A stretch of 64,000 nt of DNA from Paenibacillus agri (GCF_013359945.1 NZ_JABWCS010000208.1:1-64000); one strand, 5' to 3'; shown: positions 52,378 through 61,986, numbered from the stretch's first letter. The notes: generated from the letters alone by a model not told the origin. Numbers and translations: made by a program.

Positions 52378-53352
52378 CTAAGCTGGACTATGCTTACTCT
52401 TTTTTGAAGGCAAATTCTCTCCTAAAAAAGTCATAGCATTCCCGTACAGCCACCCGCTTACAAGCTCTTCAGGATAATGCCGGAGCAGCAGCTCCGCAAA
52501 TTCCGGGTATTTTCCCGGATGCTCCAGCCCCTCCACCCATGTGTCAATCCCGTCAAAATCCGAGCCGAACATCAGAATCCGTTCCCCGCCAAGACTGCAT
52601 ACATGTTCAATATGCTTCAGCAGGTCTTCTCGTCCAGCCTTTCCTCCATCTTCTACAAACCACGGAAAAAAGGTCAGCCCCATTCTTCCATCCATAGCAA
52701 TCAGCGCTTTAATCTGTTCATCAGCCAGATTGCGTGGATGTCCACATATCGCCGCTGCATTGGAATGAGAGGCAATAAACGGCCGATCGCTCAGCTCTGT
52801 AAGCTCCCAGAAACCCGATGGAGAGAGATGCGACACGTCCAGCAGCATTCCGCTTTGATTGCACCACTCCACCAGCCTCCTGCCTTTTTCCGTAAATCCT
52901 CCATTTCGTCGCTCAAGTACCCCATCTGCAGCCCAGTTAGCATAATTCCAGGTGACCCCCAGAAATCGCACACCTAGCTCAAAACAAAGCTGGGCGTAGA
53001 ACAGATTGCCCTCCAGACCGTCTACGCCCTCCACAGAGAGCATTCCCGCGCTGGACCCGCCAAGGACCTGACTCTCAACTTCCTCCTTCCAGCGGAGCCA
53101 CTGCAAGCCTTCTGACCTTACTACTTTTTCACGAAAAAGATCGATCTGACCCAATATCCGCTCAAACCCCAGCTTCCCCCCGCGCTCCGACAAATAGATA
53201 GCAAAACATTGCAGATCCACATTCCCTGCTGCCAGCCGCTCGGCCGTTACATCAAGCCGCGGATCCTTCCGAAAGTCAATATCGCCGAAATTTTGCATTT
53301 TACTCAGTACATCGCAGTGGAAATCTGCTACTTTCATGTCTGCTTTCCTCAC
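52378..53352 (-). CDS. Membrane dipeptidase-type (M19) peptidase
   Basis: A 324-residue metallo-dipeptidase of family M19. The HxD zinc motif FHCDVLSK lies near the N-terminus, then SVEGVDGLEG (metal-bridging Glu), LLDVSHLSPSGFWEL, SHSNAAAICGHPRNL and FGSDFDGI. These enzymes hydrolyse dipeptides, often with D-residues. No signal peptide is visible, so the Bacillus-type protein is likely cytosolic. I start at GTG behind GGGAGGGG; an ATG five codons later (53337) is equally possible. The spoVS terminator separates it from spoVS. Confidence 0.92.
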   Translation of the reverse strand: MRKADMKVADFHCDVLSKMQNFGDIDFRKDPRLDVTAERLAAGNVDLQCFAIYLSERGGKLGFERILGQIDLFREKVVRSEGLQWLRWKEEVESQVLGGSSAGMLSVEGVDGLEGNLFYAQLCFELGVRFLGVTWNYANWAADGVLERRNGGFTEKGRRLVEWCNQSGMLLDVSHLSPSGFWELTELSDRPFIASHSNAAAICGHPRNLADEQIKALIAMDGRMGLTFFPWFVEDGGKAGREDLLKHIEHVCSLGGERILMFGSDFDGIDTWVEGLEHPGKYPEFAELLLRHYPEELVSGWLYGNAMTFLGENLPSKKSKHSPA

Positions 53353-53454
53353 AGCATTCCCCTCCCTTTCTGCTGCCACCTTTCACTTTCCGGACGATGG
53401 AGCCTCCTTCAGATTCTATGCCGAGACCCGGGGTGTTATCTGTAACTATGCAGC

Positions 53455-53487
53455 AAAAAAGCCTGTTTACCAAAGTAAACAGGCTTT
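53455..53487 (-). terminator. Terminator of spoVS
   Basis: Minus strand AAAGCCTGTTTAC pairs perfectly with GTAAACAGGCTTT, followed by TTT. Confidence 0.92.
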
Positions 53488-53504
53488 AAACAGATCAATT
53501 TCTA

Positions 53505-53765
53505 TTATCTCGGTTCAACAATAAGTTTAATCGCCGTCCGGTCTTCTCCATCAATAACTATGTCGGTAAAGGCAGGAATGCAGATCAAATCAACACCGCT
53601 TGGTGCCACAAATCCCCGGGCGATGGCTACAGCTTTCACTGCCTGATTCAGTGCTCCAGCTCCTATTGCCTGCAATTCGGCCGTTCCACGTTCACGGAGA
53701 ACACCTGCTAATGCACCGGCGACGGAATTTGGATTGGATTTAGCTGATACTTTTAATACATCCAT
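53505..53765 (-). CDS. spoVS: Stage V sporulation protein S
   Basis: An 86-residue Alba-like protein, almost fixed in sequence across endospore formers. It matches SpoVS over its whole length (MDVLKVSAKSNPNSVAGALA at the start, AIARGFVAPSGVDLICIPAF in the middle). It is needed for coat assembly and completion of sporulation and acts in the cytosol, possibly on nucleic acids. A SigH-like promoter lies about 50-80 bases upstream of its ATG, behind a good GGGGAGG site. Confidence 0.98.
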   Translation of the reverse strand: MDVLKVSAKSNPNSVAGALAGVLRERGTAELQAIGAGALNQAVKAVAIARGFVAPSGVDLICIPAFTDIVIDGEDRTAIKLIVEPR

Positions 53766-53817
53766 GTAAGTACCTCCCCTGGGAAAAATGATGGTGTTCT
53801 TCCACTCTGTAGATGTT

Positions 53818-53844
53818 ATTCGCGGGAGAAGAAATAATTCCTTC
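53818..53844 (-). promoter_or_regulatory. SigH-type promoter of spoVS
   Basis: Minus strand GAAGGAATT (consensus RWAGGAXXT), 13 bases, CGAAT (consensus HGAAT). B. subtilis spoVS is also read by SigH, so the match is biologically sensible. Confidence 0.7.
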
Positions 53845-53966
53845 TTTTTGCGGGCTACTTCTACTCAAATTGGTACAAAAGATACTCTTTTTCGATATAA
53901 AAAAGATCACACTTCATCCTAAAACGTTGCTTTCGCCCGATTCATCTTAGATTTTGACCGCTCCTC

Positions 53967-54761
53967 TTAATCCATGATCCAATCGCCTTCGCGCATGCGG
54001 ATCTTCTCCAGTTTGGTAGCCGCTCCAGTAGCCTCGTCCAGCTCTGCAAACAAACCGTGTAACTGCCACTTCCCTTCGTCCACGACGAAACGTGACGGAA
54101 GCTGAGTCTTGAACTTGTATAGGACCGCTTCTTTTTCCATACCCAGTATTCCTTCTCTTGAACCAACCATGCCAGCATCGGTCAAGTAGGCCGTTCCCCC
54201 AGGTAAAATCACATCGTCATTGCTCTGCACATGCGTATGGGTGCCGACAACAATCGACGCACGTCCGTCCATATGATAGCCCATGGCAATCTTCTCGGAG
54301 GTTGCTTCCGCATGGAAATCGACCAGGATACATTTGTGCTGTCTGCGCAGCTCCTCCACAATCTCGTCGCCCGTGCGGAACGGACAATCGATAGCTGGTA
54401 AAAAGGTGCGTCCCTGCAGGTTCACAATCGCTAGCTGCTTGCCGTTAGCTTTTACTACCGTATATCCGCGTCCTGGTGTGCCCGGAGGGAAGTTCGCCGG
54501 ACGAATCAGCCGGGGCTCATCATCAATAAACTCAAAAATATCACGGTTATCCCATGTATGATTACCCATCGTGATGCCGTGGACACCCCAGTTGAAGAAT
54601 TCGTTCGCAATGGCCGACGTTATCCCGCGGCCAGCAGCCGCGTTCTCACCGTTAACGATAATGATGTGGGGTTGGTATTTACTTTTCAGAGAAGGCAGCA
54701 TTTCACGTAACGCTTTTCTTCCGGTATTGCCGACGATATCACCAATAAATAGTACTTTAAT
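53967..54761 (-). CDS. ymdB: YmdB-family 2',3'-cyclic phosphodiesterase / metallophosphoesterase, ATT start
   Basis: A 264-residue metallophosphoesterase controlling biofilm versus motility gene expression in B. subtilis, where it is also 264 residues. Motifs: GDIVG at residues 7-11, NGENAAAGRGI, GNHTWDN, DFHAEATSEK and GTHTHVQS. The only open codon with a correctly placed ribosome site (GGAGGAG, 6 bases) is ATT (IKVLFIGDIVG); upstream is an in-frame TAG and there is no ATG, GTG or TTG. The next Met is 20 codons in and would remove the first metal-binding motif. It belongs between rny and spoVS as in Bacillus. Confidence 0.93.
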   Translation of the reverse strand: MKVLFIGDIVGNTGRKALREMLPSLKSKYQPHIIIVNGENAAAGRGITSAIANEFFNWGVHGITMGNHTWDNRDIFEFIDDEPRLIRPANFPPGTPGRGYTVVKANGKQLAIVNLQGRTFLPAIDCPFRTGDEIVEELRRQHKCILVDFHAEATSEKIAMGYHMDGRASIVVGTHTHVQSNDDVILPGGTAYLTDAGMVGSREGILGMEKEAVLYKFKTQLPSRFVVDEGKWQLHGLFAELDEATGAATKLEKIRMREGDWIMD

Positions 54762-54809
54762 AAGACTCTCCTCCTAGACTTGCACTTGGTTTGAAACTCG
54801 TATTTACAG

Positions 54810-54834
54810 AAAAATGGCCCCGTTTGGGGGCCAC
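54810..54834 (-). terminator. Terminator of rny
   Basis: Minus strand GTGGCCCC-CAAA-CGGGGCCAT hairpin followed by TTTT. Confidence 0.85.
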
Positions 54835-54848
54835 TATTCTTCATTTGC

Positions 54849-56390
54849 TTATTTAGCGTATTCTACCGCCCGAGTCTCACGGATTACAGTGACTTTGATA
54901 TGTCCCGGATAATCCAGTTCATTCTCAATCATCTTCGTAATATCACGAGCCAGACGGAAAGCTTCCGCATCGTCAATCTTCTCAGGTTGTACCATTACGC
55001 GAACCTCACGGCCCGCCTGAATGGCGTATGATTTCTCAACACCTTCGAAAGATTCAGAAATTTCTTCAAGTTTCTCCAGACGCTTGATGTACGTTTCCAG
55101 TGTTTCCCGACGAGCGCCAGGTCTTGCTGCCGACAGAGCGTCAGCCGCACCAACCAACATTGCAATCACCGAAGTGGCTTCACAGTCACCATGGTGGGAC
55201 GCAATACTGTTGATAACTACCGGATGTTCCTTGTACTTCTTCGCCAGTTCGACGCCGATTTCTACGTGTGAGCCTTCTACTTCATGATCCAGCGCTTTGC
55301 CGATATCATGGAGCAATCCGGCACGTTTTGCAAGCACGATGTCTTCCCCAAGCTCACCGGCCATAAGCCCTGTCAGATAAGCGACCTCCATGGAGTGCTT
55401 CAATACATTCTGTCCATAGCTTGTACGGAATTTCAAGCGGCCCAGAATCTTGATCAGGTCTGGATGCAAGCCGTGAACACCCACCTCGAAGGTAGCCTGC
55501 TCACCGTATTCACGAATCCGTTCGTCCACTTCTTTGCGGGATTTCTCCACCATCTCTTCAATGCGGGCTGGATGGATACGTCCATCTGCAACCAGCTTCT
55601 CAAGTGCCGTACGGGCCACTTCGCGACGGATTGGATCAAATCCTGATAGAATAACTGCTTCCGGCGTATCATCAATAATGAGGTCAATACCGGTGAGAGT
55701 CTCCAGTGCCCGGATGTTGCGGCCTTCACGACCGATAATCCGTCCCTTCATCTCTTCATTCGGCAGCGTAACAACCGAGACGGTTGTCTCCGCAACGTGA
55801 TCAGCTGCACAGCGTTGAATGGCGAGCGTAATGATTTCGCGGGATTTCTTGTCCGCTTCTTCCTTCGCCTGCTGTTCGATTTCCTTGATCATTTGTGCGG
55901 TTTCGTGGCGAACTTCCTGTTCTACATTGCTGAGAATAATGCTTCTTGCATCGTCGATGCTCAGATTGGAGATACGCTCCAATTCAGTAACTTGGTTCTT
56001 GTAAATGACATCAATTTGTTGTTGGGTTTCATCGATTCGTTTCTCTTTGTTAGCTACTTGTTCTTCTTTTCGCTCGAGCGATTCCATTTTTTTATCCAGC
56101 GATTCTTCCTTTTGCAGCAAACGTCTCTCTTGTCGTTGGATTTCGTTCCGACGTTCACGAGTTTCTTTATCAGCCTCGGTACGGATTCTGTGGACTTCGT
56201 CCTTAGCTTCCAATACCGTTTCCTTCTTCAGCGCTTCAGCCTCTTTCCTCGCGTTTTCCACGATGACTACGGCTTCTTTCTCAGCGCTTGAAATTTTAGC
56301 TTCTGCAAGGGATTTACGAATAAAATAACCGAACCCAAAGAATAAGGCAGCTACAACGAGAACGATAATGATCCAGGCCCAAGTTGGCAT
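54849..56390 (-). CDS. rny: Ribonuclease Y
   Basis: A 513-residue membrane-anchored endoribonuclease that starts mRNA decay. One transmembrane helix at residues 3-25 ([20 protein letters not shown]), a long coiled coil (about 30-200), a KH RNA-binding domain with [15 protein letters not shown], and an HD domain with the metal-binding [10 protein letters not shown] near residue 360. The start MPTWAW has AGGAGGTG 6 bases upstream; a Met 20 codons earlier is not used. Gene order recA-recX-rny-ymdB-spoVS is the usual Bacillota one. Confidence 0.97.
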   Translation of the reverse strand: MPTWAWIIIVLVVAALFFGFGYFIRKSLAEAKISSAEKEAVVIVENARKEAEALKKETVLEAKDEVHRIRTEADKETRERRNEIQRQERRLLQKEESLDKKMESLERKEEQVANKEKRIDETQQQIDVIYKNQVTELERISNLSIDDARSIILSNVEQEVRHETAQMIKEIEQQAKEEADKKSREIITLAIQRCAADHVAETTVSVVTLPNEEMKGRIIGREGRNIRALETLTGIDLIIDDTPEAVILSGFDPIRREVARTALEKLVADGRIHPARIEEMVEKSRKEVDERIREYGEQATFEVGVHGLHPDLIKILGRLKFRTSYGQNVLKHSMEVAYLTGLMAGELGEDIVLAKRAGLLHDIGKALDHEVEGSHVEIGVELAKKYKEHPVVINSIASHHGDCEATSVIAMLVGAADALSAARPGARRETLETYIKRLEKLEEISESFEGVEKSYAIQAGREVRVMVQPEKIDDAEAFRLARDITKMIENELDYPGHIKVTVIRETRAVEYAK

Positions 56391-56633
56391 CTGTTCACCT
56401 CCTCGTTGGTTCCTCCAAGGTATGCCTTGGGAATTTGTGCAGTTGTTCAACTATCCGTTTCATCACCATACAAAAAACCGGTAACCTCACCGATTGCCAT
56501 ACTGCACATGCTGCACATGCACACTGCCCGCCATATCCGGCGATTACATATCATATGAGTTGTATGCGAACCGCAAACAGAATCACCTTTTTGGGAAGGA
56601 AAAAGGGTTCTTACTTTTGCCGATTCATGTTAT

Positions 56634-56663
56634 ATTTTATTATTTATAAAAAGACATTGTCAA
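56634..56663 (-). promoter_or_regulatory. SigA promoter of rny
   Basis: In the 302-base gap between recX and rny, minus strand TTGACA (56658-56663), 18 bases, TAAAAT (56634-56639). A short stem CCTTTTT-N7-AAAAAGG lies in the leader. Nothing else is seen in the gap. Confidence 0.7.
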
Positions 56664-56692
56664 GAGAGCTCATCCCTTAAGTAAAGTCAAGT

Positions 56693-57430
56693 CTAGTAAT
56701 CCATGAAGTATGGATCCTCTTCTTGCCCTTCTGCATTCTCTTCTTCGAGCAAGATGTTGATCACCTGGCGCACCATTTCTCCCGGAAAACCGCGCCGCAT
56801 AAGGAAGGCTCCCGTCTTGCGCCTTTTGTTGACGACTTCCCCGCGAATCATATTCCACTTCTTTCGTCCTGTCTGGAGTGCACTCGCCAGTTCGTCCTCC
56901 GGGCTGATATTCTCCAGCGCTTCTGCAATCAGTGACTTATCGATTCCTTTCTCACGCAGCTCCTGCCGAATCCACATCTTACCCTTGCGCTGGTTCGTGA
57001 GGCGCTGCTCCGCCCACTGCTTGGCGTACAGCGGATCATCAATAAAACGTTCCTCCTGCAGCCGCTGCACCACTTCCGCAATAATAGTCTCTCCTATTTC
57101 CTTCTGCCGTAAACGGCGGGCCATCTCCTGCGCAGTCCGCGGCTTGCGCTCCAGATAGCGGAGACCTTCTACATAAGCACGCTGGCGCTCATCCGCAACT
57201 ACAATCTCCTCCAGATCAGCCTTGATAAAAGAATTGCCCGTGATCATCCGGTATTTAATCATGACATCTTCATGAACGGTCATCGTATAAGGGCCGAAAT
57301 GAATGATGTAGCGGTGATCCGACTTCTTCTGCCGCTCTACCCGCGTGATTTCAAGCACCCCATCATCCGGAAAATCAGATAACGCCTGTTCCTCCTGCTC
57401 TTCCGGCTCCGAATCAAGTTGTATAACCAT
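56693..57430 (-). CDS. recX: RecX regulatory protein
   Basis: A 245-residue protein that binds RecA filaments and tunes recombination. Three-helix RecX repeats are seen: YLERKPRTAQEMARRLRQKE, then FIDDPLYAKQWAEQRLTNQ, then EDELASALQTGRKKWNMIRG and a fourth near the C-terminus (FLMRRGFPGEMVRQVI). The start MVIQLDSE has GAGGTG 9 bases upstream; an earlier in-frame Met 22 codons upstream is less likely. It follows recA directly. Confidence 0.95.
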   Translation of the reverse strand: MVIQLDSEPEEQEEQALSDFPDDGVLEITRVERQKKSDHRYIIHFGPYTMTVHEDVMIKYRMITGNSFIKADLEEIVVADERQRAYVEGLRYLERKPRTAQEMARRLRQKEIGETIIAEVVQRLQEERFIDDPLYAKQWAEQRLTNQRKGKMWIRQELREKGIDKSLIAEALENISPEDELASALQTGRKKWNMIRGEVVNKRRKTGAFLMRRGFPGEMVRQVINILLEEENAEGQEEDPYFMDY

Positions 57431-57547
57431 GTTGCTTGTCACCTCATTGCAATTATCGTATACCTTCTTCAACGTCTTATGATTATGAAAAGACACCCTG
57501 TCATGTCGTTCACAGGGCGCCTATACTTAGCGAATATTCAATTCAGA

Positions 57548-58612
57548 CTATTCGATTTCCATCAGCAGATTTTCTTCTTCTTCCTGCTCTGCTGCAATCT
57601 CAGACTCACTTGGAGCAGCCACAATCGTCGTCAGATTGCTGGCTTCACGAATCTTGTTCTCAATCACGAGGGCGATGTCCTGATGTTCTTTCAGGAACTG
57701 CTTAGCATTCTCCCGTCCTTGACCAAGACGTTCACCTTCATAGGAATACCAGGCACCACTCTTGTTTACGATATCCATCTCTGTACCGATATCCACAAGA
57801 CTGCCTTCCTTGGAAATCCCTTCACCGTACATAATATCTACATCCGCCTGCTTGAACGGAGGCGCTACCTTGTTCTTAACAACCTTGATTTTCGTCCGGT
57901 TACCCACAACATCGTTGCCCATCTTGATGCTCTCAACGCGACGTACATCAAGTCGAACGGATGAATAGAATTTCAGAGCCCGTCCACCAGGAGTCGTCTC
58001 AGGGTTACCGAACATCACACCAATCTTCTCACGAAGCTGGTTAATAAAGATCGCAATGGTGTTCGATTTGTTGATCGCACCAGACAGCTTCCGCAGAGCT
58101 TGAGACATTAGACGAGCCTGCAGACCTACGTGAGAATCCCCCATGTCGCCTTCAATCTCTGCCTTTGGCACCAAAGCTGCCACGGAGTCAACAACAATGA
58201 TATCTACCGCTCCACTGCGGACAAGTGCTTCAGCAATTTCCAACGCCTGCTCGCCTGTATCCGGCTGCGAAAGCAGCAATTCATCTATGTTCACGCCCAG
58301 CTTGTTAGCATATCTCGGGTCAAGCGCATGCTCCGCATCAATAAATGCAGCTTGTCCTCCAAGCTTTTGTACTTCCGCAATTGCATGAAGCGCAACCGTG
58401 GTCTTACCGGAAGACTCCGGTCCGTATACTTCGATAATACGTCCCTTCGGAAATCCGCCAATCCCCAATGCGATATCCAGTGCCAAAGCTCCACTAGGTA
58501 CAACTTCCACTTGCATGTGGGTGGATTCGCCCAGTTTCATTACAGAACCTTTACCGAATTGCTTTTCTATTTGACGAAGCGCCATCTCAAGCGCCGCACG
58601 ACGATCTGACAA
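57548..58612 (-). CDS. recA: Recombinase RecA
   Basis: A 354-residue ATP-dependent strand-exchange protein. Walker A is GPESSGKTT (64-72), Walker B is the hydrophobic strand ending VVDSVAAL, and the [19 protein letters not shown] block spans loop L1 and its neighbours. It starts at TTG behind GGAAGTGG. The upstream region has a SigA-type promoter and a LexA box, so it should be SOS-induced. The C-terminal tail is acidic ([13 protein letters not shown]), as expected. Confidence 0.99.
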   Translation of the reverse strand: MSDRRAALEMALRQIEKQFGKGSVMKLGESTHMQVEVVPSGALALDIALGIGGFPKGRIIEVYGPESSGKTTVALHAIAEVQKLGGQAAFIDAEHALDPRYANKLGVNIDELLLSQPDTGEQALEIAEALVRSGAVDIIVVDSVAALVPKAEIEGDMGDSHVGLQARLMSQALRKLSGAINKSNTIAIFINQLREKIGVMFGNPETTPGGRALKFYSSVRLDVRRVESIKMGNDVVGNRTKIKVVKNKVAPPFKQADVDIMYGEGISKEGSLVDIGTEMDIVNKSGAWYSYEGERLGQGRENAKQFLKEHQDIALVIENKIREASNLTTIVAAPSESEIAAEQEEEENLLMEIE

Positions 58613-58647
58613 TCAGACCACTTCCTTCACTGTTGTTTATAATATAT

Positions 58648-58676
58648 ATAATAACTTGTTTTGAAGACCTTGCCAA
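58648..58676 (-). promoter_or_regulatory. SigA promoter of recA
   Basis: Minus strand TTGGCA, 17 bases, TATTAT, about 35 bases ahead of the start codon. Confidence 0.8.
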
Positions 58677-58685
58677 GCTTTTTTT

Positions 58686-58699
58686 CGAACATACATTCG
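58686..58699 (-). promoter_or_regulatory. LexA (SOS) box of recA
   Basis: Minus strand CGAATGTATGTTCG matches the Gram-positive consensus CGAACNNNNGTTCG with one mismatch. It lies 10 bases upstream of the -35. Confidence 0.88.
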
Positions 58700-58809
58700 T
58701 TTTTTTTGACTTCCAGCCTATCTCTCCCTTTTATTGTAAGCCCCCTTCCGGTTGCAAATAATAAGAGCTTCGCGGCCAGGAGAATGCATCTTACCCTGAT
58801 TCTCAAACA

Positions 58810-58844
58810 AAAAACCGCGGCATAGAAAGCTCTGCGCCACGGTT
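58810..58844 (-). terminator. Terminator of cinA
   Basis: Minus strand AACCGTGGC pairs with GCCGCGGTT, followed by TTTT, about 40 bases past the stop codon. It ends the pgsA-cinA unit before the recA promoter. Confidence 0.85.
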
Positions 58845-58883
58845 CTTCCGTATGTGTCAATTATACAACGTCTTCCAAAGAGA

Positions 58884-60170
58884 TTACAAGTCGGAGCCTT
58901 CCAGCGGAGTCTCCACCTGCCGCTCCTCCAGCCTGCGCCAGAGACGATACAACAGTGCTTTTACCGAACGCAGCCGGATATTCTCACGTGTACCCTGCAG
59001 ATTCAGCTCAAACACTTCAGTCTTGCGGTTCCGCTCAGCAATTCCGATAAAGACGAGTCCCACCGGCTTGCGTTCAGAATAACCCGGTCCGGCAACGCCG
59101 GTAACCGACAGTCCGAAATCGCTGTCCGCAATCATTCTCACCTGCTCGGCCAGCACCTCAGCAACCTCACGGCTAACGGCGCCCGGAGCATTGGTGCCCT
59201 CCAGAAAATCACTCGGTACGTTCAGGAGCTTCTTCTTAATATCGTTAGAATAACAAACGATGCCACCGGCGAACATCGACGCGCTGCCGGGAATATTCGT
59301 AATGCTTTCCATCAGCAGGCCGCCAGTGCAGCTCTCCGCCGCACTCAAAGTCAGCCCTGCATCCGCCATCCAGTCCACAATCAATTGTTCCAGAGGTACG
59401 TCAATGTTCGCATACATATGTTCCGGAAGGATATCCTTGATCTGCTTTTCCAGAACATCCAGCTTCTTCAGCGCGTCATGCTCGGAAGGGGCCTTGGTGG
59501 AAATGCGGACCGTCACCTCGCCCTCCTTGGCATAGGGAGCAATCGTTGGATCCGTCTGATTGCGGATCAAATCAATCAGCTTGTCCTCCAGCAAGGATTC
59601 ACCGATACCGGCAAACTTGAGCATTTTCGAGTAAATCGGCATTTCGTCCGTCAGCGCATGCTGCAGTAGCCATGGTTTGGCCTTGTCCGTGAACATTGGC
59701 TTCATCTCACGCGGAGGTCCAGGCAGAACAATATAATACTTATCCTCATGCGCCAGAGCTACGCCCACAGCCAAGCCAATCTCATTGGGAAGTGGAGTTG
59801 TGCCTTCAATAATCAAAGCTTGCTTGCGGTTGTTCTCTGTCATTACGATCTTACGTGCGTCAAAAAAGCGCTGTACATGATCCATGGCCAAGGTATCGAT
59901 ATGCAAACCACGACCCAGCGCCGCAGCCAGAGCGTCCTTGGTAAGATCGTCTTCGGTGGGGCCGATACCGCCGGTGAAGAGGATCAGATCCGCACGGCTC
60001 CGGGCAATTTCGATCGCTTGCTGCAGGCGGTTGCTATTGTCTCCGACTACCGTCTGAAAATAAACATCGATTCCTAGCGCAGCAAGCTCCGTTGATAAGA
60101 ACTGGGCATTGCTGTTGACGATCTGGCCGAGCAAAAGCTCAGTGCCGACTGCGATGATTTCTGCTTTCAT
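58884..60170 (-). CDS. cinA: Competence/damage-inducible protein CinA
   Basis: A 428-residue two-domain protein. The N-terminal MoCF-biosynthesis-like domain (EIIAVGTELLLGQIVNSNAQ, FTGGIGPTEDDLTKDA) and the C-terminal CinA domain (LSAAESCTGGLL, then VTGVAGPG) are complete. In related species CinA has ADP-ribose pyrophosphatase and NMN deamidase activity and links to competence and recA. It follows pgsA with a 45-base gap and likely shares its transcript. Confidence 0.97.
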   Translation of the reverse strand: MKAEIIAVGTELLLGQIVNSNAQFLSTELAALGIDVYFQTVVGDNSNRLQQAIEIARSRADLILFTGGIGPTEDDLTKDALAAALGRGLHIDTLAMDHVQRFFDARKIVMTENNRKQALIIEGTTPLPNEIGLAVGVALAHEDKYYIVLPGPPREMKPMFTDKAKPWLLQHALTDEMPIYSKMLKFAGIGESLLEDKLIDLIRNQTDPTIAPYAKEGEVTVRISTKAPSEHDALKKLDVLEKQIKDILPEHMYANIDVPLEQLIVDWMADAGLTLSAAESCTGGLLMESITNIPGSASMFAGGIVCYSNDIKKKLLNVPSDFLEGTNAPGAVSREVAEVLAEQVRMIADSDFGLSVTGVAGPGYSERKPVGLVFIGIAERNRKTEVFELNLQGTRENIRLRSVKALLYRLWRRLEERQVETPLEGSDL

Positions 60171-60215
60171 AACGGGCTGAAGCCTCCTGATTATATAGAG
60201 TGAACCGTTCGATTA

Positions 60216-60803
60216 TTATGCTTTATGGAGCTGTAGCAAATCCTTGTTCTTGATAAAATAATCGATCCCCGAATAGATCGTGATCAACGTTGCGGCCCAG
60301 ATAGCAATATCGTCGACCGGAATGCTGATGAACTGAAACGGGAAATTGTTAAGCAGCAGCAGTGAGATGGCGACAATTTGAACAATCGTCTTGATCTTGC
60401 CCCATTTGCTGGCAGCTACTACCTTGCCTTCCAGCAGTGCAACCTGACGAAGCCCAGTGACTGCAAATTCGCGGCTAATAATGACAATGGCGATCCAGGA
60501 ATCGCATCTGCCCAGCTCCACTAGCGAAATAAGCACAGCGGTAACCAGCAGCTTATCCGCGAGCGGATCAAGCAGCTTACCAAGATTAGTGACCATATTA
60601 TATTTCCGGGCGATATAGCCATCTATTCCATCCGTGCTAGCTGCCAGCAAGAAAATCACCGCCGCTACCAGATGGTTAACAGAAAGCTGGAATGAGCCCC
60701 AGTGTAGCGGCTCCGGATAGAAGCTGTAATCCACCAGCAAAAAAAACATCATAATAGGGATAAGACAAATACGAGCAAGCGTGATGCGGTTGGGCAAATT
60801 CAC
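60216..60803 (-). CDS. pgsA: CDP-diacylglycerol--glycerol-3-phosphate 3-phosphatidyltransferase
   Basis: A 195-residue integral membrane enzyme making phosphatidylglycerol phosphate. The CDP-alcohol transferase motif DG-x2-AR-x8-G-x3-D-x3-D is complete: Asp61, Gly62, Ala65, Arg66, Gly75, Asp79, Asp83. It is preceded by VNLPNRITLAR, the typical N-terminus. The start is GTG with GGGGAGG 7 bases upstream. Promoter TTGCCT-N16-TATAAT lies upstream. It is the first gene of the pgsA-cinA unit. Confidence 0.96.
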   Translation of the reverse strand: MNLPNRITLARICLIPIMMFFLLVDYSFYPEPLHWGSFQLSVNHLVAAVIFLLAASTDGIDGYIARKYNMVTNLGKLLDPLADKLLVTAVLISLVELGRCDSWIAIVIISREFAVTGLRQVALLEGKVVAASKWGKIKTIVQIVAISLLLLNNFPFQFISIPVDDIAIWAATLITIYSGIDYFIKNKDLLQLHKA

Positions 60804-60863
60804 TGAAGTTCCTCCCCTAATCAATCATCCGAATCTTGTTCTAACTATTTCTTACGCAAGTAT

Positions 60864-60891
60864 ATTATAGCCATAAAACGGCCGCAGGCAA
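60864..60891 (-). promoter_or_regulatory. SigA promoter of pgsA
   Basis: Minus strand TTGCCT, 16 bases, TATAAT. The rest of the 335-base gap (60804-61138) contains only the YajQ terminator and no gene. Confidence 0.7.
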
Positions 60892-61078
60892 TAGCGGCTG
60901 CCCTATCTCATTTATCCCGGAATACTGTGGGCACCATGGACAGTTGGCTGGATTCTACTCTCTCTATCTATTCAAAAAACTGCTGCAATATCCATATGTA
61001 ATTTGAGCCACAAAAGTAACAATTCCCCGTCTTGCTATGATGATGAGAATCCGGGATGTTTATACCCTCTCTTCCAAC

Positions 61079-61131
61079 AAAAACAGAAAGCACCCCGCAA
61101 GCTTGTGTGCTGGTACAGCACAGCGGGGCAC
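61079..61131 (-). terminator. Terminator of the YajQ-family gene
   Basis: Minus strand GTGCCCCGC pairs with GCGGGGTGC across a 24-base loop that can itself form a small stem, followed by a T-rich tract (TTTCTGTTTTTG). Confidence 0.75.
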
Positions 61132-61138
61132 AGGTATC

Positions 61139-61630
61139 TTACTTTAAATTGTTAAACTGCAAATCGAGCGGCAAATCAGCTTTGCGCAGAATTTGGATGA
61201 TTTGTTGCAGATCATCACGGCTTTTACCAGTTACCCGGATTTGGTCACCCTGGATCTGGCTCTTCACCTTCAGCTTGGAATCACGAATCAGAATATTGAT
61301 CTTCTTCGCGTTATCTTGATCAATCCCCTGCTTCAGGCCCAGGCGTTGACGTACTGTTCCCAGTGACGCAGGCTCAACCTTTCCGAAATCCAGGTTCTTG
61401 AGAGTAATGCCGCGTTTCACCATCTTGGACTGCAAAATGTCGATGACAGCGTTCAGCTTATATTCATCCTCAGAGGAAATAATAAGCGCATCTTTCTCAA
61501 GTTTCAAACTGCTTTTGCTGTTTTTGAAGTCAAACCGATTATCGATTTCCTTCTCTGTCTGATGAACAGCATTGGTTAATTCCTGCATGTCCATTTTTGA
61601 TACAATGTCAAACGAACTTTCCGAAGCCAT
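61139..61630 (-). CDS. YajQ-family cyclic di-GMP-binding protein
   Basis: A 163-residue soluble protein, full length for the family. YajQ signatures are [20 protein letters not shown] at the start, the [16 protein letters not shown] block and the C-terminal [20 protein letters not shown]. YajQ homologues bind nucleotides, in some species cyclic di-GMP. The start MASESSFD has AAAGGACGTG upstream; a Met 20 codons earlier is not supported. Confidence 0.96.
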   Translation of the reverse strand: MASESSFDIVSKMDMQELTNAVHQTEKEIDNRFDFKNSKSSLKLEKDALIISSEDEYKLNAVIDILQSKMVKRGITLKNLDFGKVEPASLGTVRQRLGLKQGIDQDNAKKINILIRDSKLKVKSQIQGDQIRVTGKSRDDLQQIIQILRKADLPLDLQFNNLK

Positions 61631-61763
61631 TACTTCACGTCCTTTGCTTACATTTATTCTTTTATTATTATATGAGAAAGATTTGTCCAAGTCTAATTAT
61701 GGAAGAAAACAATGACCCGACATGCAAAACAGCCCCACAGTGTGGAGCTTTGCCATTCCCTAC

Positions 61764-61802
61764 AAAAACACGCCTCCCGGAGGCTCGAAGGCTCGGGAGA
61801 CG
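61764..61802 (-). terminator. Terminator of the small membrane protein gene
   Basis: Minus strand CGTCTCCCG pairs with CGGGAGGCG, followed by TGTTTTT. Confidence 0.8.
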
Positions 61803-61824
61803 CTTGATTCCCTGAATGCAGGAC

Positions 61825-61986
61825 CTATCGGCTGCGGGAAGGTGACCGAAACATGTCCAGAATCCCCAGCACAATATGCGCCAGTCCGAACCCAAGGATT
61901 CCATAACCCCAGGCATTTGGTGTCAGGTAATATCCCAGGAGCGTAACGATTACACCTAGCCCTGCTACAATCCAGCTGACAGTCAT
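61825..61986 (-). CDS. Small two-helix membrane protein
   Basis: A 53-residue protein with two hydrophobic helices (about residues 5-22 and 27-45), a short turn with TPNAWGYG, and a basic tail ending FRSPSRSR. The ATG has GAGGTG 9 bases upstream and the gene has its own terminator, which supports expression. The family is not recognised. It lies between rodZ and the YajQ gene in the same direction. Confidence 0.75.
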   Translation of the reverse strand: MTVSWIVAGLGVIVTLLGYYLTPNAWGYGILGFGLAHIVLGILDMFRSPSRSR

